Assembly (NCBI RefSeq): GCF_002149015.1
Contig: NZ_NGFO01000018.1
Span: 1 to 64,000, forward strand
DNA: 64,000 bases
Source of the DNA: Gordonia lacunae
GTDB lineage: Bacteria > Actinomycetota > Actinomycetes > Mycobacteriales > Mycobacteriaceae
Direction: 5' to 3'
Below the pieces are notes generated by a model, which was given only the letters and a program-made list of their open reading frames with translations, did no database searches and was not told where the DNA came from. Below are positions 27,746 through 35,995 of the stretch, piece by piece (position 1 is the first letter of the stretch; every line of letters starts with the position of its first letter). The translations under genes and the position numbers were made by a program.

Positions 27746-28117
27746 GTGCGCGAGAGCAGTTCCGCCCACGCGAGAGCCGACGGCCGGCTCGAGGAAGCGG
27801 AGACGATCCGCAATCACGGCGCGGACGAGGTGGTGACGCGGGCCCTGGCGTCGAACAGCGATTCCGGGAGGCGGCAGGCGGTGGGGTCGAGCGGAGTCCT
27901 GGACTCCGCTCTGATCGGTTCCGCGCTGTACCCGTGTATCGCCGACGGCGGAATCCTCGCTTGTGTGCGGACCTTCGACGGCGCGCCGCCGGAACGGGGG
28001 ATCCGGGTGCGCGAGGTGTAGGCGCGCGAACGTCTGCTCGACACCACGGGTCTCACCGAACTGACCGCACTCGCCGAGGAGGGCGTGTTCGATTTCCTCT
28101 ATGTCGCAACCGATTAA
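27746..28117 (+). pseudogene. Remnant of zinc-type alcohol dehydrogenase / quinone oxidoreductase
   Basis: This C-terminal piece of an MDR-family oxidoreductase is readable as LEEAETIRNHGADEVVTR ... GVLDSALIGSALYPCIADGG ... PERGIRVREV. It is interrupted by TAG at 28019-28021 and continues in frame as ARERLLDTTGLTELTALAEE to TAA at 28115. The catalytic and first Rossmann parts are missing. It resembles the end of NADPH:quinone reductase-like proteins (GADEVV, then DGGVLA, then RERL). It is a decayed fragment with no start signal. Confidence 0.7.
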
Positions 28118-28440
28118 CCCCCGAAGACGCAACCGATGCGCACTGCATGATCGAGGACGTACCTGACACCGGTGACCCAGTCACCTGCATCCTCGGCGAG
28201 ATGGGTGATAGCCCGGCCCACGTCCTCGGGCCGACCCAGACGCCCTTGATGCGTAGCGAAGACCTGGTGTGCATCGATGCCACCCGACGCCGCCTGGAAG
28301 GCCTCCATCAGCTTGTCCGACAATGCTGTTTCGACGAACACCGTTGCAACACAGTTCACTTGAATGTTCACCGAACTCGTCGACGGCCCTGCCGACCACC
28401 GATTTGTTCCGGAACGCTGTCACTTCGATCATGTTTTGCC
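28114..28440 (-). pseudogene. Remnant of short-chain dehydrogenase (C-terminal half, frameshifted)
   Basis: On the minus strand the last ~85 codons read as the C-terminus of an SDR: IQVNCVATVFVETALSDKLM ... GRLGRPEDVGRAITHLAED ... DWVTGVRYVLDHA. The immediately upstream part appears in another frame (KSVVGRAVDEFGEH), matching the helix after the YxxxK site, so there is a frameshift near 28370. The Rossmann half and the catalytic Tyr-Lys are missing. It overlaps the end of the opposite-strand remnant by four bases. Beyond it (28441-28546) nothing is recognised. Confidence 0.65.
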
Positions 28441-28546
28441 AGTTGGCGCCTTCGCGCGATGGCCGCTGCCGGTCACCGAGTTCGGCATTCTGCTGGATAG
28501 TGCCCCCACGGCTCGATCGAACCGTCGGGGCACCGCTGCTCGCCCG

Positions 28547-29614
28547 TCAGGCGAGCAGCATGCCGATGGGATCGTGGTCTTCGAGCGCGGCACCGTACCG
28601 GTGAGCCATCGCTTCGACCACTTCCGACGGTTGCATCACCGTCGGTACACACATCCAGGCGAAGCCGTGCAGCGTGTGCAACCGATATTCGTACCAGGCG
28701 TTTTCGTCGTCGAGTCGCGGACCCCCATGTCCGGCAACCGCATCGAGGTAGTGTCGCAGCAGGTCGCGTTCACGGTTGCGCCGGTCTTCGATAGACAGCG
28801 CGGACCCCAGAAAATACGAGACGTCATGGGCCCAGGGGGCGAGGCAGGCGGTCTGCCAGTCCAAGAAGGCAGGAGCACTTCCGGGCACACGATACAGTTG
28901 CGCGAAGTGCGCATCACCGTGGTTGATGGTGTGGACGGCGGCGTCGTCGTGCTCCCACAGTCTGGCGAAACCTTCGCGCACTCGGGCATCATCGCGAAGG
29001 CCCGCCGACAGATCGGGAACTTCCGGTCGCTCGATCAGCGGGTGGAACACCTCGGGACTCAGCATCACGGTGAACGCATCGCGAGCGGCTTTCGCACCCA
29101 CCGGAAGCCAGGCACGCTCGCCTTTGCTGCTCCCCCACAGTGCCGCGTGCCACCGCGCCTGGACCTCCAGCGTCGTCGCGATGTCGTCGACCGGCCACAG
29201 ATCCGTCGCCTGGCCGAACTCGGCTCCGTGTGCTGTCAGGTCCTCCATGATGATGACGCCCTGATCGTGCTCGGTCGCCGAGTAGAAGCTCGCCGGCACC
29301 TCGGCGGCGAATCCCGGTGCCAGGTCACGATAGAAGTGACCCTCCAGCTCGTAGGCCGGCCCCAATCCGTAGGCACGACTCCGTTCGTCGAATCCCCCCT
29401 TGACGCACACCTGCGCCGGGATGTCGCGCTTGTTCGCGGCGAACTCGAGTGACGCGAAAACCTTCGTCGCCGACCCCCAGATGATCCGCGACACGTCGAC
29501 CTTTGTCACGCGGACCTCTTCATCCGTCGTGGTCAGCACCGCACTGAACCACTCGGGGGTCAACTCGTCAACGGAATACGGGAGTTGGTCAGGACGGGCG
29601 TCTGTCTGAGTCAT
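28547..29614 (-). CDS. APH/CHK-type phosphotransferase
   Basis: This 355-residue kinase-like protein belongs to the aminoglycoside-phosphotransferase/CHK superfamily often found in acyl-CoA catabolic clusters. The nucleotide-binding Lys is probably in VCVKGGFDERSR. The EDLT hinge is IIMEDLTAHG, the catalytic loop INHGDAHFAQLY and the metal motif FLDWQT. The usual Asn of HGDxxxxN is Gln here. Related kinases phosphorylate hydroxyl groups of 4-hydroxyacyl-CoA (LvaA, ACAD10/11 kinase domains). It has its own promoter: site 7 ends eight bases from the ATG, with TATGGT six bases upstream and no ribosome-binding site. Confidence 0.83.
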   Translation of the reverse strand: MTQTDARPDQLPYSVDELTPEWFSAVLTTTDEEVRVTKVDVSRIIWGSATKVFASLEFAANKRDIPAQVCVKGGFDERSRAYGLGPAYELEGHFYRDLAPGFAAEVPASFYSATEHDQGVIIMEDLTAHGAEFGQATDLWPVDDIATTLEVQARWHAALWGSSKGERAWLPVGAKAARDAFTVMLSPEVFHPLIERPEVPDLSAGLRDDARVREGFARLWEHDDAAVHTINHGDAHFAQLYRVPGSAPAFLDWQTACLAPWAHDVSYFLGSALSIEDRRNRERDLLRHYLDAVAGHGGPRLDDENAWYEYRLHTLHGFAWMCVPTVMQPSEVVEAMAHRYGAALEDHDPIGMLLA

Positions 29615-29621
29615 GAGGGGA

Positions 29622-29638
29622 CCATACATAGTGTATGG
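29622..29638. promoter_or_regulatory. Cluster operator site 7 (kinase promoter)
   Basis: CCATACA-TAG-TGTATGG is a perfect 7-3-7 palindrome eight bases before the kinase ATG. On the minus strand the end of the site plus the next base gives TATGGT, a suitable -10 for a leaderless mRNA. The rest of the gap up to 29711 shows nothing else. Confidence 0.65.
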
Positions 29639-29711
29639 ATGTGGTGTCAATCACAGCATCGACCGTGGGCACGCAGCCGACCTGCGTAAGCGTCGACGGG
29701 CCGGCAACCGA

Positions 29712-30548
29712 CTACCCGGCGCCGAGCCCCGACACCCGATCCGGGAACTCTGGCGCACGTTTGTCGAGAAAGGCCTGCACACCTTCCTGCACATCCGCCG
29801 AGAGACCCCGCCGGTAGAGGACCTCCGACTCGGCGCGGTGCGCCTCCTCGGGCCCCGACGCGCCGAGCGCTCCCCAGAGCAGCGATCGGGTGAGGGCCAC
29901 CGAGACAGGCGCCGTTCCGGCGATCATCTCGTTCGCGACCGCCAGGGCGCGTTCCAGGACCTGTTCCGCGGGAACCACTTCGCGCACGAGACCGCGGTCG
30001 AGGGCTTCGGCCACCGGGACCATCCGACCGCCCAGCGTCCACTCCGCCGCTGTCGAGATCCCCACCACCCGTGGGAGAAACCACGTCGAACATGCTTCGG
30101 GGACCAGTCCGCGACGAGTGAACACAAAGCCGAATTTCGCCGTTTCCGAGGCAATCCGGACGTCAGCGGGGAGTGTCATGGTGACACCCACACCCGCCGC
30201 GGGTCCGTTGATGGCGGCGATGACCGGCTTCGTCGACCGGTAGATACGCAGGGACACCTGGCCGCCCGCATCGGCCGGCGCCGCACCGTCGTCGCCGGGT
30301 TCGTCCGGGAGGAACGTGTCGCCACCGTGCTCGAGATCGGCTCCCGCACAGAAGGCACGTCCGGTCCCCGTCAGCACGACCGCACGGACGTCGTCGTCGG
30401 CGTCGCAGGCATCGAACGCCTCGATGATCCCCACCCGGATGCTCTCGGTGAACGCGTTGAGCCGATGCGGACGGTTCAACCGTACGATCGCAATCGCACC
30501 AACTCGCTCGACCACCACCTCTTGTGACGCAACGGCCCCCGCGGTCAT
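29712..30548 (-). CDS. Enoyl-CoA hydratase/isomerase family protein
   Basis: This 278-residue crotonase has the oxyanion segment GTGRAFCAGADLEHGG. In the second catalytic region it reads FTRRGLVPEACSTWFLPR, with one Glu, and the first region (NGPAAGVGVTMTLPAD) lacks Glu. This pattern is common in the RRGLVPEAxSxWFLPR subgroup of crotonases, whose reaction varies. The ATG at 30548 overlaps the stop of the upstream crotonase (ATGA), so the pair is translationally coupled. Confidence 0.88.
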   Translation of the reverse strand: MTAGAVASQEVVVERVGAIAIVRLNRPHRLNAFTESIRVGIIEAFDACDADDDVRAVVLTGTGRAFCAGADLEHGGDTFLPDEPGDDGAAPADAGGQVSLRIYRSTKPVIAAINGPAAGVGVTMTLPADVRIASETAKFGFVFTRRGLVPEACSTWFLPRVVGISTAAEWTLGGRMVPVAEALDRGLVREVVPAEQVLERALAVANEMIAGTAPVSVALTRSLLWGALGASGPEEAHRAESEVLYRRGLSADVQEGVQAFLDKRAPEFPDRVSGLGAG

Positions 30549-31354
30549 CGACCCGTCCATTCCGGCGCACGCTTCTCGGCGAAGGCGCGTGGCCCCTCCT
30601 TGGCATCGTCACTGGTGAACACCGTGCGGATCGCCGAGGAGTTGATCTTCCACGACTCGTCGTCCCATCCGCGTTGAGCTTTCGCCGTCTCGTGCATGAC
30701 ACGCTTGCTCTCGGAGACCGCGAGCGGCGCGTTGGCGGCGACCTCGGCGGCCAGGTCCACCGCGACCGCCAGGGCGGTGCCCGATGGCGCCACCGCGTTC
30801 ACCAGCCCCAGTTCGTACGCGCGGGCGGCCGACACCGGCCGCCCGGTCAACGCGATCTCGGCGGCCACTTTCTGCGGGACCTGCCGATGAATCCGTAGGA
30901 GTCCACCGGCGCCGGCGATCAGCCCCCGCTTGACCTCCGGCAGACCCACCGAGGCTCCCTCGTCGATCACCGCGAGGTCGGCCGCCAGCATGATCTCGGT
31001 ACCGCCACCGAGCGCGAAACCGTTGACAGCGGCGATCACCGGCTTGGGAACGTAGTGCCGCACGATTCCGGCGAAGTCCCATTCACGGTGGTCCGGGTCA
31101 TCGATCCGGCGTCCTGCCGCGATCTCCTTGAGATCGGCACCGGCACAGAACGCGCGGCCCGCACCGGTGATCACGACGACGCGCACCGACGGGTCCTGTG
31201 CCGCCTCCTCGAGTGCTGCACCGGCTGCCGCCGACAGCTCGGCGTTGACCGCATTCAACGCATCGGGGCGGTTGAGCGTGATGATCGCGATGTGATCACG
31301 CACTTCGTAGCGGATCACGGACTCGGACGCCGCAGGGTCGCAGTCGGGTGCCAT
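30545..31354 (-). CDS. Enoyl-CoA hydratase
   Basis: This 269-residue crotonase has both hydratase glutamates, in NGFALGGGTEIMLAAD and GLPEVKRGLIAGAGG, and the oxyanion region GAGRAFCAGADLKEI. Hydration of an enoyl-CoA is therefore well supported. I chose the ATG at 31354 because CAGGAGAA lies six bases upstream. The ATG at 31369 is in frame but has no such site. It is the first gene of a two-crotonase operon, divergent from the SDR at 31503. Confidence 0.92.
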   Translation of the reverse strand: MAPDCDPAASESVIRYEVRDHIAIITLNRPDALNAVNAELSAAAGAALEEAAQDPSVRVVVITGAGRAFCAGADLKEIAAGRRIDDPDHREWDFAGIVRHYVPKPVIAAVNGFALGGGTEIMLAADLAVIDEGASVGLPEVKRGLIAGAGGLLRIHRQVPQKVAAEIALTGRPVSAARAYELGLVNAVAPSGTALAVAVDLAAEVAANAPLAVSESKRVMHETAKAQRGWDDESWKINSSAIRTVFTSDDAKEGPRAFAEKRAPEWTGR

Positions 31355-31424
31355 CGGTTCTCCTGTCATCGTGATCCGCGCTCGTCGACATGACGTCTCT
31401 CATCCCGACCGCCCGCATCCGCAA

Positions 31425-31447
31425 TTAATCTTATGCTGTTAGATTAA
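31425..31447. promoter_or_regulatory. Recurrent AT-rich motif, copy A (crotonase / SDR divergent region)
   Basis: TTAATCT, nine bases, AGATTAA: a perfect 7-9-7 inverted repeat. Read on the minus strand, TCTAACAGCATAAGATTAA resembles elements upstream of three more operons in this half of the window (35996-36016, 37311-37334, 41668-41690). It lies 55 bases from the SDR start and 70 from the crotonase start. Confidence 0.45.
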
Positions 31448-31502
31448 GGCTGACAACCGCGACCCCGGCCACCCGGGCTCCGCACAGCACGAGAGGGGAA
31501 CC

Positions 31503-32294
31503 ATGGGCACGCGCGCAGACGACGGGGGTACCAGCGGTCTACTGGATCTGTTCCGAGTGGACGGGCGGGTTGCGATCGTGACCGGTGCGGGATCGGGACT
31601 CGGCGCCGGGTTCGCCCGCGCGCTGGCCGAGGCAGGTGCGGACGTCGTCCTGTCCGGCCGGCGACCGGGCCCGCTGCGACGAACCGCGGACGACATCCGC
31701 GCGCTCGGCCGACGTGCTCTCGAGATCCCCTCCGACGTCACCGATCCGGACCGATGCGAGGAGGTGGTGAGCGCTGCCATGGACGAGTTCGGCCGGGTCG
31801 ACATCCTGGTCAACAACGCCGGGCTCACGCACACTGCCCCGGCCACACGTGAACTGGCGGAGGACTTTCGCGCGGTCCTCGACGTCAATCTGCTCGGAAG
31901 CTACTGGATGGCGAGGTCCTGTGCGAGGGTGATGCGTCCCGGTTCCAGCATCGTCAACGTCGCGAGCATGCTCGGCCTCGTCAAATCCGCTCTGCCACAG
32001 GCTGCTTACTCCTCGAGCAAGGCCGGCGTCGTCGGCCTCACCCGGGATCTGTCCAACCAGTGGTCGGGACGCAAGGGCATCCGGGTCAACGCGATCGCAC
32101 CGGGTTTCGTCGAGACCGACATGATCGCGGAGATGTCCGACGATGCCCGCGCCGATTTCCTGCACGGGTGCTCGCTCGGGCGGATGGGCACCCAGCGCGA
32201 GATCGACGCCGCGATGCTCTTTCTCGCGAGCCCGGCGGCGTCGTACATCACCGGGTCGACCCTGGCCGTCGACGGCGGGACGTCCGGACACTGA
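31503..32294 (+). CDS. Short-chain dehydrogenase/reductase 1
   Basis: This 263-residue classical SDR has the cofactor motif TGAGSGLG (residues 27-34), NNAG (VDILVNNAGLTH), the catalytic YxxxK in AAYSSSKAGVVG and the C-terminal ITGSTLAVDGGTSGH. Oxidation of an alcohol or reduction of a ketone is expected, and the substrate is unknown. The ATG has a GAGGGG ribosome-binding site. It is followed by acyl-CoA dehydrogenase 3 with a 75-bp gap on the same strand. Confidence 0.93.
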   Translation: MGTRADDGGTSGLLDLFRVDGRVAIVTGAGSGLGAGFARALAEAGADVVLSGRRPGPLRRTADDIRALGRRALEIPSDVTDPDRCEEVVSAAMDEFGRVDILVNNAGLTHTAPATRELAEDFRAVLDVNLLGSYWMARSCARVMRPGSSIVNVASMLGLVKSALPQAAYSSSKAGVVGLTRDLSNQWSGRKGIRVNAIAPGFVETDMIAEMSDDARADFLHGCSLGRMGTQREIDAAMLFLASPAASYITGSTLAVDGGTSGH

Positions 32295-32369
32295 CGCTCC
32301 ACCACCCCTGATCACCGCCCGGCAACGCCGGACACCCCCGCAATCAGCCCCAGCACCACAGGAGAACCA

Positions 32370-33527
32370 ATGCAGACAGATCTCTTCGACGCCGACCACG
32401 AGCTGTTCCGGGATTCGGTGCGCGCATTCGTGACCCGGCACGTTGTCCCGAAGATGGAGAAATGGGACGCCGATCGCCTGATCGACCGCGAAACCTGGCG
32501 TGCGGCAGGAGCTCAGGGCATCCTCGGCCTGGCAGTGCCGCTCGAGTACGGCGGCCCCGGTGAGACCGACTACTGCTTCCGGGTCGCCATTCAGACCGAG
32601 ATCGCCAGAGTGGGCGCGTCCGCACTGCAGTCCGGGTTCTCCACCAACGACGACATCGTGCTGAACTACCTGCTCCGCCACGCCGATGACGAGCAGAAGA
32701 AGCGCTGGGTGCCGGGATTCGTCACCGGCGACACCATCGGCGCGATCGCGATGACCGAGCCCGCCGCCGGCAGTGACCTACGCGCGATCACCACCACCGC
32801 ACGACGGGACGGCGCCGACTGGGTGCTCAACGGTTCGAAGACCTTCATCACCAGCGGCATCCTCGCCGATCTCGTGATCGTCTTCGCCAAGACCGATGCG
32901 GATGCCGGCTCGCGTGGATTCAGTCTGTTCGTCGTCGAGGACGGGACACCGGGTTTCACGCGTGGCCGCAAACTCGACAAGGTCGGACTCCACGCCCAGG
33001 ACACCGCCGAACTGTCGTTCGACGACGTACGCATACCCGCTACGAACCTCCTCGGTGAGGAGGGCGCCGGGTTCGCCTACCTGATGCAGAGCCTGCCCCT
33101 GGAGCGATTGGGAATCGGTATCGCCGCGCAGGTCTCGGCCGAGGCGGTCTTCGATTGGACCCTCGCTTACGTCAAGGAGCGCAAGGCCTTCGGCAAGCCG
33201 GTCGCCGAATTCCAGGGACTCGGATTCACCCTGGCCGAGCTGCGGACAGCCATCGAGGTGTCCCGGGCGTACATCGACCGCTGTGTGCGGGAGTACAACA
33301 AGGGCACGCTTACCGCGGTCGACGCGGCCAAGGCTAAACTATGGGCAACCGAACTGCAGGACAAGGTCATCGACGCGGGTGTGCAGCTCCACGGCGGGTA
33401 CGGCTACATGATGGAGTACCCGGTGGCCAAGGCCTACATCGACGCACGCATCCAGCGGATCTACGGCGGGACCAACGAGATCATGAAGGAGATCATCCAC
33501 CGCGATCTGATCCGGGGTCAGAGCTAG
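32370..33527 (+). CDS. Acyl-CoA dehydrogenase 3
   Basis: This 385-residue acyl-CoA dehydrogenase is the third in the window and close in pattern to the other two. It has AIAMTEPAAGSDLRAI, LNGSKTFITSGILADL, and QLHGGYGYMMEYPVAKAYIDAR followed by IYGGTNEIM. As in its paralogues, Gly sits at the MCAD base position. AGGAGA lies upstream of the ATG. It forms a rightward operon with SDR 1 and ends at a strong hairpin. Confidence 0.94.
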   Translation: MQTDLFDADHELFRDSVRAFVTRHVVPKMEKWDADRLIDRETWRAAGAQGILGLAVPLEYGGPGETDYCFRVAIQTEIARVGASALQSGFSTNDDIVLNYLLRHADDEQKKRWVPGFVTGDTIGAIAMTEPAAGSDLRAITTTARRDGADWVLNGSKTFITSGILADLVIVFAKTDADAGSRGFSLFVVEDGTPGFTRGRKLDKVGLHAQDTAELSFDDVRIPATNLLGEEGAGFAYLMQSLPLERLGIGIAAQVSAEAVFDWTLAYVKERKAFGKPVAEFQGLGFTLAELRTAIEVSRAYIDRCVREYNKGTLTAVDAAKAKLWATELQDKVIDAGVQLHGGYGYMMEYPVAKAYIDARIQRIYGGTNEIMKEIIHRDLIRGQS

Positions 33528-33540
33528 TAGGGCCAGTCCA

Positions 33541-33576
33541 GGTCGCCGGACTCGCCCACCACCGTGTCCGGCGACC
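33541..33576. terminator. Hairpin between convergent genes
   Basis: Perfect 11-bp stem: GGTCGCCGGAC at 33541-33551 and its complement at 33566-33576, with a 14-base loop. It starts 13 bp after the acyl-CoA dehydrogenase stop and precedes the convergent TetR stop at 33612. It can serve both directions. Confidence 0.75.
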
Positions 33577-33611
33577 CCCCTGTCGCGTTCCGCTGTTCAG
33601 CTCGACCGCGT

Positions 33612-34247
33612 TCAGCGCTTCAGCTCGGCCGCGGGCACCGCGCTCGGCAGGAATGCCGGAAGCACGAAGTCGCGCAGCATCTCCCGATGCTGAGGATCGT
33701 CCGGTCGGTCGAAATCGAGTCGGCCGACGAGGATGAACTGGACCAGAGCGATCCACTCGGCGATCTTCTCCTTGTCGAGATCTCGACGTATCTCCCCACG
33801 GTCCATCGCACGGTCGATGATCGGGTCCCACATCTCCGCGGTCAGTCGCGCGGCGAGACCCGAACTGCCGACCAGGGATTCGGCCATCTGCATGTGCTCC
33901 GGACTCACCAGGATGCGGATGAGCGGATCGCGACGGCCGCGCTCGACCAAGAAGATGAGCCCCTCCACGAGTTGCTCGGCGAACGTCTCGTGCTCGAGGA
34001 GGTACTTGCGGGCCTTGTCGAACAGTGTTCGCGACCGCCGTTCGATCAAGGCCGACATCAGGGCGTCGCGGTCCTTGAAATACCGGTACACCGTCGGGCG
34101 CGAGACCCCGGCCTCTTTGCCGATGTCGTCCATCGTCGTCTTCGCGACGCCGTACCGTTGGAACACGCGCTCCGCGGCGACCATGATCTGATTGCGGGCC
34201 TCGTCGACGTCCTCGCTGAGAACGTTGCCCGTCTTCCTGCGCGCCAT
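33612..34247 (-). CDS. TetR family regulator
   Basis: This 211-residue TetR protein has its helix-turn-helix at about residues 37-58 (TTMDDIGKEAGVSRPTVYRYF). The ATG at 34247 has GAGGAGG upstream, and longer in-frame starts were discarded. It lies in the middle of the second catabolic block and is the obvious candidate regulator for it. Its own upstream region contains an inverted repeat (34276-34295) different from the recurrent motif of that block, so which sites it binds is unresolved. Confidence 0.9.
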   Translation of the reverse strand: MARRKTGNVLSEDVDEARNQIMVAAERVFQRYGVAKTTMDDIGKEAGVSRPTVYRYFKDRDALMSALIERRSRTLFDKARKYLLEHETFAEQLVEGLIFLVERGRRDPLIRILVSPEHMQMAESLVGSSGLAARLTAEMWDPIIDRAMDRGEIRRDLDKEKIAEWIALVQFILVGRLDFDRPDDPQHREMLRDFVLPAFLPSAVPAAELKR

Positions 34248-34275
34248 GTCCACCTCCTCGTGGCGATGATACAAG

Positions 34276-34295
34276 ATACAGATCTCGTTCTGTGT
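34276..34295. promoter_or_regulatory. Inverted repeat upstream of TetR gene
   Basis: ATACAGA-TCTCGT-TCTGTGT is a 7-6-7 repeat with one mismatch. It lies 28 bases before the TetR start, so it is a candidate autoregulatory site. No gene starts on its right side, and the AMP-ligase stop follows at 34414. Confidence 0.4.
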
Positions 34296-34413
34296 CCGCG
34301 GACCTGCAAATGCAGGACGGACGTGCCATCCTACGGACTGCTCCGCACGACGAGCAGACAACAGCCGAGGCCACGCCCGTGCAGGGCGGTGACCTCGGCT
34401 GGGATGTCCGTCG

Positions 34414-35934
34414 TCAGCGAACGCGATCGAACCGGGTGTCGACATCCTTGTACTCGTCGCGGATGACGGTCTTGGCGATCTTGCCGCTCGGCAGGCGCGG
34501 CAGCGGGTCCTGTCGGATGACCACGTAGCGCGGGACCTTGAAGTCGGCCAGCACATGCTTGCAGTGCTCGACGATGGTCGTCGCGTCCATGTCGTCGGAG
34601 ACGGTCACGATCGCGGCCGGCGTCTCACCGAACCGGTCATCGTGCGCAGCGATGACGGCGACCTCTTCCACCCCGTCGATGGCACCGATCGCGATCTCCA
34701 GCTCGACCGGAGAGATGTTGATCCCGCCGGAGATGATCAGGTCCTTGAGCCGGTCGACGAACTGGACCCGGCCCTCCTCGTCGGCGACACCCAGGTCACC
34801 GCTGTGCAACCACCCGTCCCGGATGGCCTGTGCGGTGGTCTCGGGATCGTTCCAGTAGCCCGGGGTCACGCCGGGCCCGCGCACCACCAGTTCCCCCTCC
34901 TCGCCGGGGGAGGCAGGCTCGTCGTCGGAGTTGAAGACCTTGACCTCGGTGAAGATCGACCCGGTGCCGCACCGGTCCGGGAACTCCAGGGCCTCCTCAC
35001 GAACGGTCGCGGTCGCGACACCCCCGGCCTCGGTCATGCCGTAGATCTGGCGCAGGAGAACACCCTTGTCGGCCCATCGCTTCAGGAGTTGCGCGGGCAC
35101 GGCCGCCCCGCCGACGATCGCGGTCTTGAGCGAGGACAGGTCGGCGTCGGCGAACTCCGGCGCACGCGAGATGGCCTCGAAGATGAGCGGGACGCCGAAA
35201 ATGGCCTGGACCGAGTGCTTCTCGAGGAGGGTGACAGCATTGGCCGGATTGAGTTCGGGCTCCACCACCAGCGTGCCGCCCAGAACGGTGGTGATGAGCA
35301 GTCCGTAGACCAGACCCGGGGTGAAGGCGAGCGGCAGCACGAGCAGCGTGGTCGTGCCCGGTCGGAAGCCTTCCTCGGTGAGCGTGTTCTCGAGGACGAT
35401 CGACATCAGGGTGCGGTTCGTCAGGACGACACCCTTGGACAGGCCTGTCGACCCGCTGGTGAACAGGATCGTCGTCGGTTCGTCGGGCTCGAGATCCACG
35501 CGATAGTCGTCGAGTGCGCCATCCCGCAGATCCGTGAGTTCCGCGTACGGGACGACCGCGAACGGCCGGCCCACCGCCGCGGTGTCCTCGGCGAGCTGCT
35601 CGAACCCCGGGGCGACGATCACGACGTCGATCCCCGCGTCGTCGGCGATCTTGCGCAGTTCCGCGGGACGGTAACGACTGTTCAACGGCACCAGCACCCC
35701 ACCGGCCTTCAGCACACCGAGCGCGGCGGCAGGCCATTCCAGCGAGTTCGGGCCGAGCAGCCCCACCCGGTCTCCGGGGGCCACCCCACGGGACTCGACC
35801 AGGAGGCGGGCGATTCGGCTGCTCCAGTCACGCAACGCGCGGTAGGAGATCTCCGAACCGGAGAACACCACCGCGGTGGTGTCCCCTTTGGTCCGGGCCC
35901 ACCAGTCGAGTGCTTTGCCGATGGTTGCGGTCAT
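34414..35934 (-). CDS. AMP-forming acyl-CoA ligase (FadD-like)
   Basis: This 506-residue ANL-family ligase has the P-loop [18 protein letters not shown], the A5 motif QIYGMTEAGGVATATV, the hinge WLHSGDLGVADEEGRVQFVDR and the C-terminal catalytic Lys in RLPSGKIAKTVIRDEY. The shorter length resembles medium-chain, cyclic or aromatic acid CoA ligases rather than long-chain FadD15 types. The ATG at 35934 was chosen because the conserved N-terminus starts there. The ribosome-binding site is weak. A copy of the AT-rich motif lies 62 bases upstream. Confidence 0.9.
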   Translation of the reverse strand: MTATIGKALDWWARTKGDTTAVVFSGSEISYRALRDWSSRIARLLVESRGVAPGDRVGLLGPNSLEWPAAALGVLKAGGVLVPLNSRYRPAELRKIADDAGIDVVIVAPGFEQLAEDTAAVGRPFAVVPYAELTDLRDGALDDYRVDLEPDEPTTILFTSGSTGLSKGVVLTNRTLMSIVLENTLTEEGFRPGTTTLLVLPLAFTPGLVYGLLITTVLGGTLVVEPELNPANAVTLLEKHSVQAIFGVPLIFEAISRAPEFADADLSSLKTAIVGGAAVPAQLLKRWADKGVLLRQIYGMTEAGGVATATVREEALEFPDRCGTGSIFTEVKVFNSDDEPASPGEEGELVVRGPGVTPGYWNDPETTAQAIRDGWLHSGDLGVADEEGRVQFVDRLKDLIISGGINISPVELEIAIGAIDGVEEVAVIAAHDDRFGETPAAIVTVSDDMDATTIVEHCKHVLADFKVPRYVVIRQDPLPRLPSGKIAKTVIRDEYKDVDTRFDRVR

Positions 35935-35995
35935 GTTCGTACTTTCTCTCTGTGGCATCGGTGTCGGAGCCGTTGTCGGTGAGTGCCGACGCCCA

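Noticed and set aside
27729..28546. Insertion sequence or transposase as cause of the gene remnants
   Set aside because: No transposase-like reading, terminal inverted repeats or target duplication could be found. Only dehydrogenase fragments are readable.
31370..31400. Third copy of the 30-bp shared module
   Set aside because: GACGTCTCTCATC near 31384 resembles one block but has two extra bases, and the second block is absent.
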